Of a stretch of 26,018 nucleotides of DNA, positions 12,885 to 19,758 are shown in pieces. This stretch comes from DATJFQ01 sp035495555. Lineage in GTDB: Bacteria; Acidobacteriota; Vicinamibacteria; Vicinamibacterales; 2-12-FULL-66-21. The stretch lies in the NCBI GenBank assembly GCA_035495555.1, contig DATJFQ010000093.1:1-26018 (forward strand), written 5' to 3'. The translations under genes were made by a program, and so were the position numbers. Every line of letters begins with the position of its first letter. Within the stretch, counting starts at the first letter, position 1. Below the pieces are notes generated by a model. It did not search any database and was not told where the DNA came from. It saw only the letters and a program-made list of their open reading frames with translations.

Positions 12885-15175
12885 TACGTGAACACCACAG
12901 ACGACTGATCTCGCTCGCCGCGCTGGCGCTCGGGGCCGCGCTGTTCGCGGCCGCTCTCTACTACGTCGACATCGACATGGCGATCGCCACCGGCCGCCGC
13001 CTGGGCCGCGCCCTCCCGCTGGCGCTCGCGGCCAGCGGTTTGTGGCATCTGACGCGGACCTGGGCCTGGTCGTGGTGCTTTCCGGAGCACCGCTCGATCT
13101 CGTTCGCTCGCCTGGTGCGCGTCCGGCTTGCCGCGGAAGCGTTCAGCTATCTCACCATCGCGGGCGTGGCGGGGGAACCGCTGAAAGTCGTCCTCCTCGC
13201 CGATCGCGTCCCGACGCGGGACGCGACCGCTGCGGTCGCCCTCGAGCGGCTCTCGTACATGCTCGCCACACTGCTCATCGTCGGCGCCGGATCGGTGGCG
13301 GCTCTGGCAGCGCTTCCGCTGACGCACCTCTGGCATCGCGTGTTCCTCGGCTTCGCCATTGGATCAGCGGTGATCGGCGTCGCGTCCGCGAGCATCATCA
13401 TCCGGCGTGATTCGCTGCTTCTTCGCGGGCTTCGACACGCGGACCGCTCGCTTGGCACGGGCGTCGCCGAAACGAAAGTGGCGCGCTTCACGACATCGGT
13501 CGGGCGGCAGCTCGTCGAGCTGGTCCGCGGAAGGGCCATGCGTCTCGTCGTCCTGACGGTCGCGTCGATCGTCGCGTACGCCTGCATGTCCGCCGAGGCC
13601 TGGTTGATCCTCAATGCCGTCGGCCTGCACATCACGCCCATGCAAGCTGTCGCGATTGAGACGTTCTCCCGCGTCGCGAGCTTCGCGTCCGCTTTCATCC
13701 CGGCGAGTCTTGGCGCGCTGGAGGCATCGAGTCTCGCCGCGGGCGCTGCGGTGGGAGCGGCCGCGGCCGGCGCGCCGCTCGCGCTCGCGCGCCGATTGCG
13801 CGGACTGTTCTGGGCAGGCGTCGGCCTCGCGATCTATCCACGTCGCCACAACGCCGTTCCGGCCCCAGCCGCATCGACGGGGCCGACGGCTGAGCCGAGA
13901 GACCGCCGCCCGACGCTGCTGTACGTGGCGAGTGACCCGCTCGTCCGCGTGCCGCTGACGTCCCCCATCGCGGGTCTGCCCATCGCGGAGCGCGTGCTAC
14001 GCTCGGCCTTCCGGGCAGGATACGCCGCCGTGTACGTGCTCGCCGCCGAAGCGGATGCACGAGCACTGCATCGCATTGCGCGGGACATCCGCGGCACCAT
14101 CAGGATCGTTACATCCGATGCTGCGTGGCAGAGGCTGCTGGCGGAACTCCCCGGCGGCGCGCCTGTGACCGTGATGCCATCGGGCACCGTCGTCTCGCCC
14201 GCACTCCTCGAAGACGCCGCCGCGATCGCTGTCGAACGCGGAACGGTCTGCGATGTCCCCGCGGGAGCGGATTGGCCGGTATCGGGACTCCTGCGTCTGC
14301 GCGGAGAAGATGCGACGGATGCCGGCGCTCTCAGGCGGATGCTCGAGCAACGCATTTCCGCTCACCCGCCGCTGCCGTCGGGCGAGGACGTCTCGCACGC
14401 GCGCGCACGCCTGGTGCTTCGAACGCTCGACCCGGCGGACGTCGAGGCCGCGGAGCAGACGATTCGCCGATCCAGCTATAAACCGACCGATAACAAACTC
14501 GCGCGGATGAACCGGCGCATGTCGCTGCCCATCAGCATCGCGCTCATTCGAACGCCGCTCACCGCCAACCAGCTCTCGGTCGCGCTGGTGGCGGTCGGGT
14601 TCTATGCCGCCTGGCTCTTCAGCCTTGGCCATTACTGGACCAGCGTTCTCGCCGCGTTCCTCTCGCTGTCGGCGAGCGTCCTCGATGGCTGCGACGGCGA
14701 AATCGCACGACTGAAATATCAGGAATCGGCGCTGGGCTGCTGGATCGAAACGTTCGGCGATTATTCGTACTACATCGCGATCTTCATCGGGATGACGATT
14801 GGCGCCGTGCGCTTTACCGGCTGGCCGATCTTCTACTGGTTCGGCGCCGTCGCGCTGCTGGGCACGCTCGTCGCGTTCGCGTTCCTCATTTATCTGCGGA
14901 CGCGCATCACGGCCGGACGCCCCGAGCGGCTGCACTCCATCGCGAAGCAGCGCTTCAAGGCCGACCCGACGTGGTGGTCGCGGATTATCTGGCGGATTTC
15001 CTTCGTCGCGACACGCTCTGCGATGCCCTACGGCATCATGGCGCTCTCGCTCGTCGGCCTCACGCCGCTCGTCGTCATCCTCGCCGCGATTGGATCCAAT
15101 ACCTACTGGATCTCTCTCGTGCTGAAGCTCCGCCATCTGCTCGGAGAAACTGCGCAGGAGACGGTCGCAGCCTGA
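12881..15175 (+). CDS. Three-domain fusion: flippase-like membrane domain, degenerate nucleotidyltransferase, CDP-alcohol phosphatidyltransferase
   Basis: A 764-residue protein. Residues 1-320 form an LPG-synthase-TM/flippase-like membrane domain (GVAGEPLKVVLLADRVP, SFASAFIPASLGALEASSL). Residues about 343-500 look like a nucleotidyltransferase lacking the LAAGxGxR loop (LLYVASDP, SPIAGLPIAERVLRSAFRAGY), so probably inactive or regulatory. Residues about 530-760 are a CDP-alcohol phosphatidyltransferase with motif D602-GC-D605-G-EI-A609-R610-x8-G619-x3-E623-x3-D627 and several helices. The third acidic residue, normally Asp, is Glu623. The family transfers a phospho-alcohol from a CDP-alcohol to a second alcohol at the membrane. 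The ATG at 12881 overlaps the stop of the upstream cytidylyltransferase-like gene. Substrates are inferred only. Confidence 0.82.
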   Translation: MIREHHRRLISLAALALGAALFAAALYYVDIDMAIATGRRLGRALPLALAASGLWHLTRTWAWSWCFPEHRSISFARLVRVRLAAEAFSYLTIAGVAGEPLKVVLLADRVPTRDATAAVALERLSYMLATLLIVGAGSVAALAALPLTHLWHRVFLGFAIGSAVIGVASASIIIRRDSLLLRGLRHADRSLGTGVAETKVARFTTSVGRQLVELVRGRAMRLVVLTVASIVAYACMSAEAWLILNAVGLHITPMQAVAIETFSRVASFASAFIPASLGALEASSLAAGAAVGAAAAGAPLALARRLRGLFWAGVGLAIYPRRHNAVPAPAASTGPTAEPRDRRPTLLYVASDPLVRVPLTSPIAGLPIAERVLRSAFRAGYAAVYVLAAEADARALHRIARDIRGTIRIVTSDAAWQRLLAELPGGAPVTVMPSGTVVSPALLEDAAAIAVERGTVCDVPAGADWPVSGLLRLRGEDATDAGALRRMLEQRISAHPPLPSGEDVSHARARLVLRTLDPADVEAAEQTIRRSSYKPTDNKLARMNRRMSLPISIALIRTPLTANQLSVALVAVGFYAAWLFSLGHYWTSVLAAFLSLSASVLDGCDGEIARLKYQESALGCWIETFGDYSYYIAIFIGMTIGAVRFTGWPIFYWFGAVALLGTLVAFAFLIYLRTRITAGRPERLHSIAKQRFKADPTWWSRIIWRISFVATRSAMPYGIMALSLVGLTPLVVILAAIGSNTYWISLVLKLRHLLGETAQETVAA

Positions 15176-15177
15176 AT

Positions 15178-15263
15178 CAACTACACAACTGCTCAACTTC
15201 CAACTACTCAAACTCACAACCGAGCTGCGTTGTGTAGTTGGTAGTTGAGCAGTTGTGTAGTTG
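15178..15263. repeat. Inverted pair of GTTG-type octamer modules (perfect 20-bp arms)
   Basis: CAACTACACAACTGCTCAAC (15178-15197) is exactly complementary to 15244-15263. Each half is a module of CAAC/GTTG words spaced 8, 7, 8 and 8 nt: right half GTTG at 15229, 15237, 15244, 15252 and 15260; the left half is its reverse complement with a few changes. The whole can form a long hairpin. It lies three bases after the stop codon of the fusion gene and could serve as its transcription end; its last GTTG runs into the TTGACA box of the padR promoter. A third module is at 18945-18979. Confidence 0.85.
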
Positions 15264-15290
15264 ACACGCCCCACCCCTCGCCGATATATG
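15261..15290 (+). promoter_or_regulatory. Putative promoter of padR-ADOP
   Basis: TTGACA (15261-15266) and TATATG (15285-15290) are spaced by 18 nt, about 20 nt before the GTG start of padR. The AT-rich GATATATGTA here, in a very GC-rich context, is where a PadR dimer would be expected to bind. The -35 box is built on the last GTTG of the octamer array. Confidence 0.6.
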
Positions 15291-15309
15291 TAGAAGCCGG
15301 AGGCATCAA

Positions 15310-15657
15310 GTGCCGGCGCCACGCTCAGATCTCCCACAGGGCACGCTGGACATGCTGGTCCTGCAGGTCCTCGCAGCAGAACCGCTGCATGGCTACGCGA
15401 TTGCGCAACGGATCCGGCGCCTTTCCCGCGAGGTCGTCAAGGTTCCCCAGGGCACGCTGTATCCGGCGCTGCATCGACTCGAGAACAGAAAGCTGCTTGC
15501 CGCCGAGTGGAAGACGTCGGAGACGGGCCGCAACGCAAAGTACTACCGCCTCACCTCCCAAGGACGCCGGCAACTCGAGGCCGAATCCCGAAGCTGGGAG
15601 CGACTGGCCGAGGCCGTCGCGGCTATCCTCCGCGGCGTCGAGGGAGAACCGGGATGA
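15310..15657 (+). CDS. PadR family transcriptional regulator
   Basis: This 115-residue regulator starts at GTG with GGAGG eight bases upstream. The sequence LPQGTLDMLVLQVLAAEPLHGYAIAQRIRRLSREVVKVPQGTLYPALHRLENRKLLAAEWKTSETGRNAKYYRLTSQGRRQLEAE is the standard PadR winged helix (HGYAI, QGTLYPALHRLE, KYYRLT). A short C-terminal helix SRSWERLAEAVAAILRG closes it, as in the acidobacterial PadR-s1-type proteins. Its stop overlaps the ATG of the ADOP permease (ATGA). It very likely represses its own operon until an unknown ligand or stress signal is present. Confidence 0.93.
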   Translation: MPAPRSDLPQGTLDMLVLQVLAAEPLHGYAIAQRIRRLSREVVKVPQGTLYPALHRLENRKLLAAEWKTSETGRNAKYYRLTSQGRRQLEAESRSWERLAEAVAAILRGVEGEPG

Positions 15658-18227
15658 ACTGGTGGCAGCGGCTGCGGCGGCGCGAGCGGCTCGAGCGCGA
15701 ACTCGACGCGGAGCTCGAGTTCCACGTCGACCAACTCGTTGCCGATCTGATGCGGGAGGGCCTGACCGAGCGCGAAGCGCGGCGGCGGGCCGCCCGCGAG
15801 TTCGGCCCTCTTCAGGACGTCAAGGACGAGTGCCGCCGCGCCCGCGGCACCGAGTGGATCCTGGATCTCTTCACTGATGCACGCATGGGCCTGCGTATCC
15901 TTCGCAAGGAGCGATCGTTCGCCGCCGTCGCCGTTGGTGCGCTGTCGCTCGGACTCGGCGTGAGCACGGTGTTCTTCTCGCTCGTCTACGCGTTCTGTCT
16001 CGCAGCGCTGCCATTCTCGGGTGCGCGCCGCTCGAGTGACATCTCCCTCCGCGACGATTCAGGACGCCAGCCCTCGCTCACGCTTTCCCAAGCTCGCGCC
16101 ATCGAGGATTCCGCCCCCGTGGACGGTGTCGGCTATTTCACTACGCGCACGCTGCCGGTGCGGACGCGTGATTCGTCCGCACGACAGACGACGGTTGGCT
16201 ACGTCTCCCGAGACGTGCTGGCGCTCATGGGCAACGAACCCACACTTGGACGCGGACTGCGTCCGGACGAATATCAGGACACCCGCGGGTCGATCGCGCT
16301 CGTCTCCGGCAGGTTGGCGGCCGATCTCTTCGGCAACCCGAACGCCGCGCTCGGACGGGAAGTCCTGATCGATACCGTCGCCGCCGTGATCGTCGGCGTG
16401 ATCCCGGGGCCACGGTTTCCCTCCAGGAGCGATGTCTGGCAGCCCCTCGCCGCACTCACGCTCGCGCCGGACGAACGCGCACTCTCGCTGTTTGCGGTGC
16501 TGCGGCCGGGCGGCCCTGGAGCAACGGACGTGTCGCGTACCGTCGAATCCGCACTGCGCCGACGCGCGCTGCTGCCGGGGGATCGCGTGCACGTCACGGT
16601 CGCACCCCTCCAGTCACGATATTTGGCCGACGTTTCGAATCCGCAGTGGATCGCCTTCATCCTCGCCGGCGCGCTCGTCGTCTTGATCGCGTCCTCCAAC
16701 GTCGGCAATCTGCTGCTCTCGCAAGGCGTGCGCCGCACGAGCGAGATAGCGACCCGCCTGTCGCTCGGCGCGACACGGGGCCGGATCTTTCGTCAACTGC
16801 TCGCCGAGACGGCGATCCTCTGCGCAGCGGCGATCGGAGGGGGAGCCTTCGTCGCGTGGATTGCGCTTCGCTGGCTCAGAGCAGAGATCCCGCCGAACGC
16901 GCTCTCGGATTGGACGCAGATCGGTCTCAACTGGCACGTCGTCGGGATGTCGTTTGCGGTCGGTGCCATGACCGTTCTTCTCTGCGGGATTGCCCCGGCG
17001 TGGCAGCTCGTGAAAACGCCTGCAACACCCTGGCACGCGCGCACGACCACGTCGAACAGGGCGATCGAGCGGTGGAGCACTGCCTTCCTCACCGTGCAAC
17101 TCGCCATCAGTATGCTCCTGCTGTGCGAGGTTGGCCTGACGGTTCAGCTCTATCAAGCGCTCGCGAAGCCGCGAGCACCGGCGCATCTTGGCGACGTCCT
17201 GACCGCGAGTATCTCGTTGTCGCCGCGCAAGTACCCGACGCCCACCCACCGGGCGGCCTTTTACGCGGCGCTCCAGCATCGCTTGCTGTCGACCGGCGTC
17301 ATTTCGAACGCGAGCTTCGAAGCGGCGCTCCCGGGTACCCAGCGTCTGCCGCGGCGCGTCGCGGCGGGCTCGATCCCTGAACCCGGCGCGCTCGTCGGCA
17401 GCATGACGGTGGATTGCGGATTTTTCGCAACGGTCGGCGTCGCGCTGGAGTCTGGACGCTCGTTCAGAGCAGATTCATCCGACACGGCTGATGCAGTGCT
17501 CGTGAACGATCGCTTTGCCTCGCTGTTCTTCGGGACGACCGCGGTCGTGGGGCAGCGGATTCGGCTCCTCCCGCCACCTGACGATCCGAAGCGGATCGCC
17601 ATCTCCCGGACCATCGTCGGCGTGGTGCCCTCTTTTGCGGACCAGGCGATTCTGAATCCACCACCTCTCATCTTCGTGCCGCGCGATCTTGGTCAGGCGG
17701 CAGCCTCGACGCTGATCGTGCGCGGCACGGAACCGCCTGAGGACCTCGCGTCCGTCGTCACCGATGCGATCGCCAGCGCGGATCCCGACGTCGCCGTCGC
17801 GAACGTCGTTCCGCTCACCGAAGCCTCGTGGGAGGCTCGGTGGCTCGGCCGGATGTCTCAGACACTCATCTTGGGGATCGCCGCGATCGGCTTCTTACTC
17901 GCCATGATCGGCGTCGCCGCCCTGACGGCGCATCGCGTGTCCTCCCGCGCGCGCGAATTGAGCGTGCGCGTCGCTCTTGGCGCGACGCCAGCGGATGTGA
18001 TCCGTGTAGTCCTTCGGCCGTTGGCACTACACCTCGTCGTAGGATTGTTCACCGGCGCTCTCCTGACCATCGTCTGGCAGCGCGCTTTCGGTTCTCCGGG
18101 CGCGGGCCCCGGCAACCTCGTGCTGGTTGGATTGCTCCTGATCAGCGCCTCGGCGCTCTTCAGCGTGTGGCCCGCGCGGCGTGCGGCGCATGCGGACCCC
18201 GTCGCCGCGCTCAACTCCGGCACCTGA
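15654..18227 (+). CDS. ADOP-type ABC transporter permease (MacB/FtsX family with N-terminal helical extension)
   Basis: An 857-residue permease. Residues 1-75 form the soluble extension typical of acidobacterial duplicated orphan permeases (MNWWQRLRRRERLERELDAELEFHVDQLVADL, then AREFGPLQDVKDECR). A first helix at about 90-118 is followed by a large periplasmic MacB_PCD-like domain and an FtsX block at about 340-450 (ASSNVGNLLLSQGVRRTSEIATRLSLGATRGRIFRQLLAE). A second periplasmic part and a second FtsX block follow at the C-terminus (LTAHRVSSRARELSVRVALGATPADVIR...WPARRAAHADPVAAL). No cognate ATPase adjoins it, hence orphan. The start at 15654 overlaps the padR stop and is preceded by GGAG. 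Substrates of this class are unknown; export or cell-envelope stress roles are usually assumed. Confidence 0.93.
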   Translation: MNWWQRLRRRERLERELDAELEFHVDQLVADLMREGLTEREARRRAAREFGPLQDVKDECRRARGTEWILDLFTDARMGLRILRKERSFAAVAVGALSLGLGVSTVFFSLVYAFCLAALPFSGARRSSDISLRDDSGRQPSLTLSQARAIEDSAPVDGVGYFTTRTLPVRTRDSSARQTTVGYVSRDVLALMGNEPTLGRGLRPDEYQDTRGSIALVSGRLAADLFGNPNAALGREVLIDTVAAVIVGVIPGPRFPSRSDVWQPLAALTLAPDERALSLFAVLRPGGPGATDVSRTVESALRRRALLPGDRVHVTVAPLQSRYLADVSNPQWIAFILAGALVVLIASSNVGNLLLSQGVRRTSEIATRLSLGATRGRIFRQLLAETAILCAAAIGGGAFVAWIALRWLRAEIPPNALSDWTQIGLNWHVVGMSFAVGAMTVLLCGIAPAWQLVKTPATPWHARTTTSNRAIERWSTAFLTVQLAISMLLLCEVGLTVQLYQALAKPRAPAHLGDVLTASISLSPRKYPTPTHRAAFYAALQHRLLSTGVISNASFEAALPGTQRLPRRVAAGSIPEPGALVGSMTVDCGFFATVGVALESGRSFRADSSDTADAVLVNDRFASLFFGTTAVVGQRIRLLPPPDDPKRIAISRTIVGVVPSFADQAILNPPPLIFVPRDLGQAAASTLIVRGTEPPEDLASVVTDAIASADPDVAVANVVPLTEASWEARWLGRMSQTLILGIAAIGFLLAMIGVAALTAHRVSSRARELSVRVALGATPADVIRVVLRPLALHLVVGLFTGALLTIVWQRAFGSPGAGPGNLVLVGLLLISASALFSVWPARRAAHADPVAALNSGT

Positions 18228-18274
18228 TCCAGACAGTTCGGTGTGCCATCCAGGGGCGCGCTACACGCGGCCAC

Positions 18275-18853
18275 ATGACCCAACCACACTCTCGCGCAGC
18301 TGCAGGGCGACCCTTTCTGGGCCGGCGGGCCGGCTCGTTCGCTGCCATCGCCCTGTTGACCGCGTGCGGGACGTCCGATCGCGTCAGCGATCCGATTAAC
18401 GGCGTCCCGCTGCTGCATCAGCAGACGATCTCCCGGGCCCAGCTCGGTTTCCGCTGGCCACTCATTCCAGGTACGGGCACGCTGGCCTGCGCTGACGGCG
18501 GAGTGATCCTCTTTCGGTCCGCCGGTGTCACATATGTCGTGCAAGGTGAGCGCCCGGGCGCGGCCGACATCTCGCGGCTTCGTATATTCGAGGCGTCGGC
18601 GCCGCCGTCCAACCCCGTGAGGCGCCTGACGCAGAACGTCCGGATGGAGGCGTTCGTCTCGCTCGAGCAGTGCCGCTCTCGAGGTGACATGAACACGTGC
18701 CTGCAGAGCGTACGGAGACGTTTCAGCCTGTCCGCCGACGAGGCACAGCTCGTCGAAGCCGAAGGCCAGGAGCGGCGGTGGCCTCCGCTCTCCCGCCGAC
18801 TGATGCCGCTCGATCCACTCGTCGCCGCGGGCCGCGCGTTGTGCGGACGATAA
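18275..18853 (+). CDS. Putative lipoprotein with DUF2511-like domain
   Basis: This 192-residue protein has a basic N-terminus, a hydrophobic stretch SFAAIALLTAC and a lipobox LTAC with Cys31, so it is probably a lipoprotein. The following ISRAQLGFRWPLIPGTGTLACADGGVILFRSAGVTYVVQGE matches the pattern of DUF2511 (a W-P..GTL.C...V.F...G..Y.V.G motif seen in YebY-like proteins). The remainder is conserved-looking but unrecognised (a CRSRGDMNTC pair of cysteines). No clear ribosome binding site is visible. It follows the ADOP permease by 47 nt, so co-transcription is plausible. The function is unknown. Confidence 0.65.
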   Translation: MTQPHSRAAAGRPFLGRRAGSFAAIALLTACGTSDRVSDPINGVPLLHQQTISRAQLGFRWPLIPGTGTLACADGGVILFRSAGVTYVVQGERPGAADISRLRIFEASAPPSNPVRRLTQNVRMEAFVSLEQCRSRGDMNTCLQSVRRRFSLSADEAQLVEAEGQERRWPPLSRRLMPLDPLVAAGRALCGR

Positions 18854-18883
18854 ACAGGGACGAGGATTTGCGAGGTCGGACGC

Positions 18884-18939
18884 GGGAGGTGGGAGGTGGG
18901 AGGCGGGAGGTCGGAGGTGGGAGGCGGGAGGTGGGAGTT
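18884..18939. repeat. GGGAGGY heptamer tandem array
   Basis: Eight contiguous 7-nt units lie here: GGGAGGT, GGGAGGT, GGGAGGC, GGGAGGT, CGGAGGT, GGGAGGC, GGGAGGT, GGGAGTT. The reverse complement (RCCTCCC) resembles the CRCCTCG heptamer of the arrays near 9750 and 25802-26018, where ACCTCCC is directly joined to GCCTCGC. The array fills the spacer between the lipoprotein and ABC ATPase genes and ends in GTTGACG. Confidence 0.85.
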
Positions 18940-18944
18940 GACGC

Positions 18945-18979
18945 CTTGCGTAGTTGGTAATTGCGAAGTTGCGTAGTTG
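18945..18979 (+). repeat. Third GTTG-type octamer module
   Basis: Units CTTGCGTA, GTTGGTA, ATTGCGAA, GTTGCGTA and GTTG give the same 8-7-8-8 spacing and word order as the two modules at 15178-15263. It ends two bases before the ATG of the ABC ATPase, so it forms that gene's entire 5' leader. Confidence 0.75.
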
Positions 18980-18981
18980 TC

Positions 18982-19758
18982 ATGCCTTCCCTGCTCGAGG
19001 TGCGGCATCTCGTCAAGCGGTTTCACGGACACGCAGCCGTATCCGACGTGAGCTTCACGCTCGCGCCAGGCGAAATCGTCGGCTATCTCGGTCCCAACGG
19101 CTCCGGGAAATCGATCACGATCAAAATGCTGACGGGCCTCGTCGAGCCGACGAGCGGTCACGTGCTCTACGACGGGCACGACGTCACCGGCGGCGAGCTC
19201 GCGTTCCGCCGGCGTTTTGGATACGTCCCGGAAGAGCCGCACCTCTACCCGTTTCTCTCCGGACGCGAATACCTCGATCTCGTCGCCGGCCTTCGCGAGC
19301 TGCCAGTCCGTGACGCGGCGCAGAAAATCGACGCGCTGCTCGACCTGTTCGGCCTCGCGGACAGCGCGGCCCAGTCGATCACCGCGTACTCGAAGGGGAT
19401 GAAGCAGAAAGTCCTCATCATTGCGGCACTCCTCCATGATCCGGATCTCGTGATCCTCGACGAGCCGGAGTCGGGGCTCGACGTGGGCTCCATTCTCCTG
19501 CTGCGTCACCTCGTGCGTCTGCTCGCGCAGCGCGGCAAGGCGGTCCTCTACAGCTCGCACGTGATTGAAAGCGTCGAGCGGCTCTGCTCCCGCGTCATCG
19601 TACTCAGCGCCGGCCGCGTCGTCGTCGACGGCGACGTGAATCGGATTCGCACCGTGGCTCCGTCAGGCTCCCTCGAGGAAGCGTTCGCGACGCTCGCCGC
19701 GCAGCGGCCCGACGCTGTCGCGGAGCAGATCGCGGACATCGTGACGCATCATGCCTGA
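18982..19758 (+). CDS. ABC transporter ATP-binding protein (ABC-2/DrrA-like)
   Basis: A 258-residue ATPase: Walker A GPNGSGKS (37-44), Q-loop region GYVPEEPHLYPFLSGREYL in which Glu replaces the usual Gln, as is common in this class, signature YSKGMKQ (136-142), Walker B LVILDEP (156-162), the D-loop SGLD and the switch histidine in YSSHVIE. It energises the membrane protein encoded next, whose ATG (19751) overlaps the end of this gene by 8 nt. The ATG at 18982 is chosen; an in-frame TTG at 18961 lies inside the repeat module. There is no Shine-Dalgarno sequence, since the octamer repeat abuts the start, so initiation may be leaderless or weak. Export of lipid, peptide or drug is possible; the substrate is unknown. 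Confidence 0.92.
   Translation: MPSLLEVRHLVKRFHGHAAVSDVSFTLAPGEIVGYLGPNGSGKSITIKMLTGLVEPTSGHVLYDGHDVTGGELAFRRRFGYVPEEPHLYPFLSGREYLDLVAGLRELPVRDAAQKIDALLDLFGLADSAAQSITAYSKGMKQKVLIIAALLHDPDLVILDEPESGLDVGSILLLRHLVRLLAQRGKAVLYSSHVIESVERLCSRVIVLSAGRVVVDGDVNRIRTVAPSGSLEEAFATLAAQRPDAVAEQIADIVTHHA

Noticed and set aside
13997..15337. 446-residue minus-strand frame over the fusion gene
   Set aside because: It is antisense shadow of a well-supported CDS; composition is Arg/Glu-rich with no family signature.
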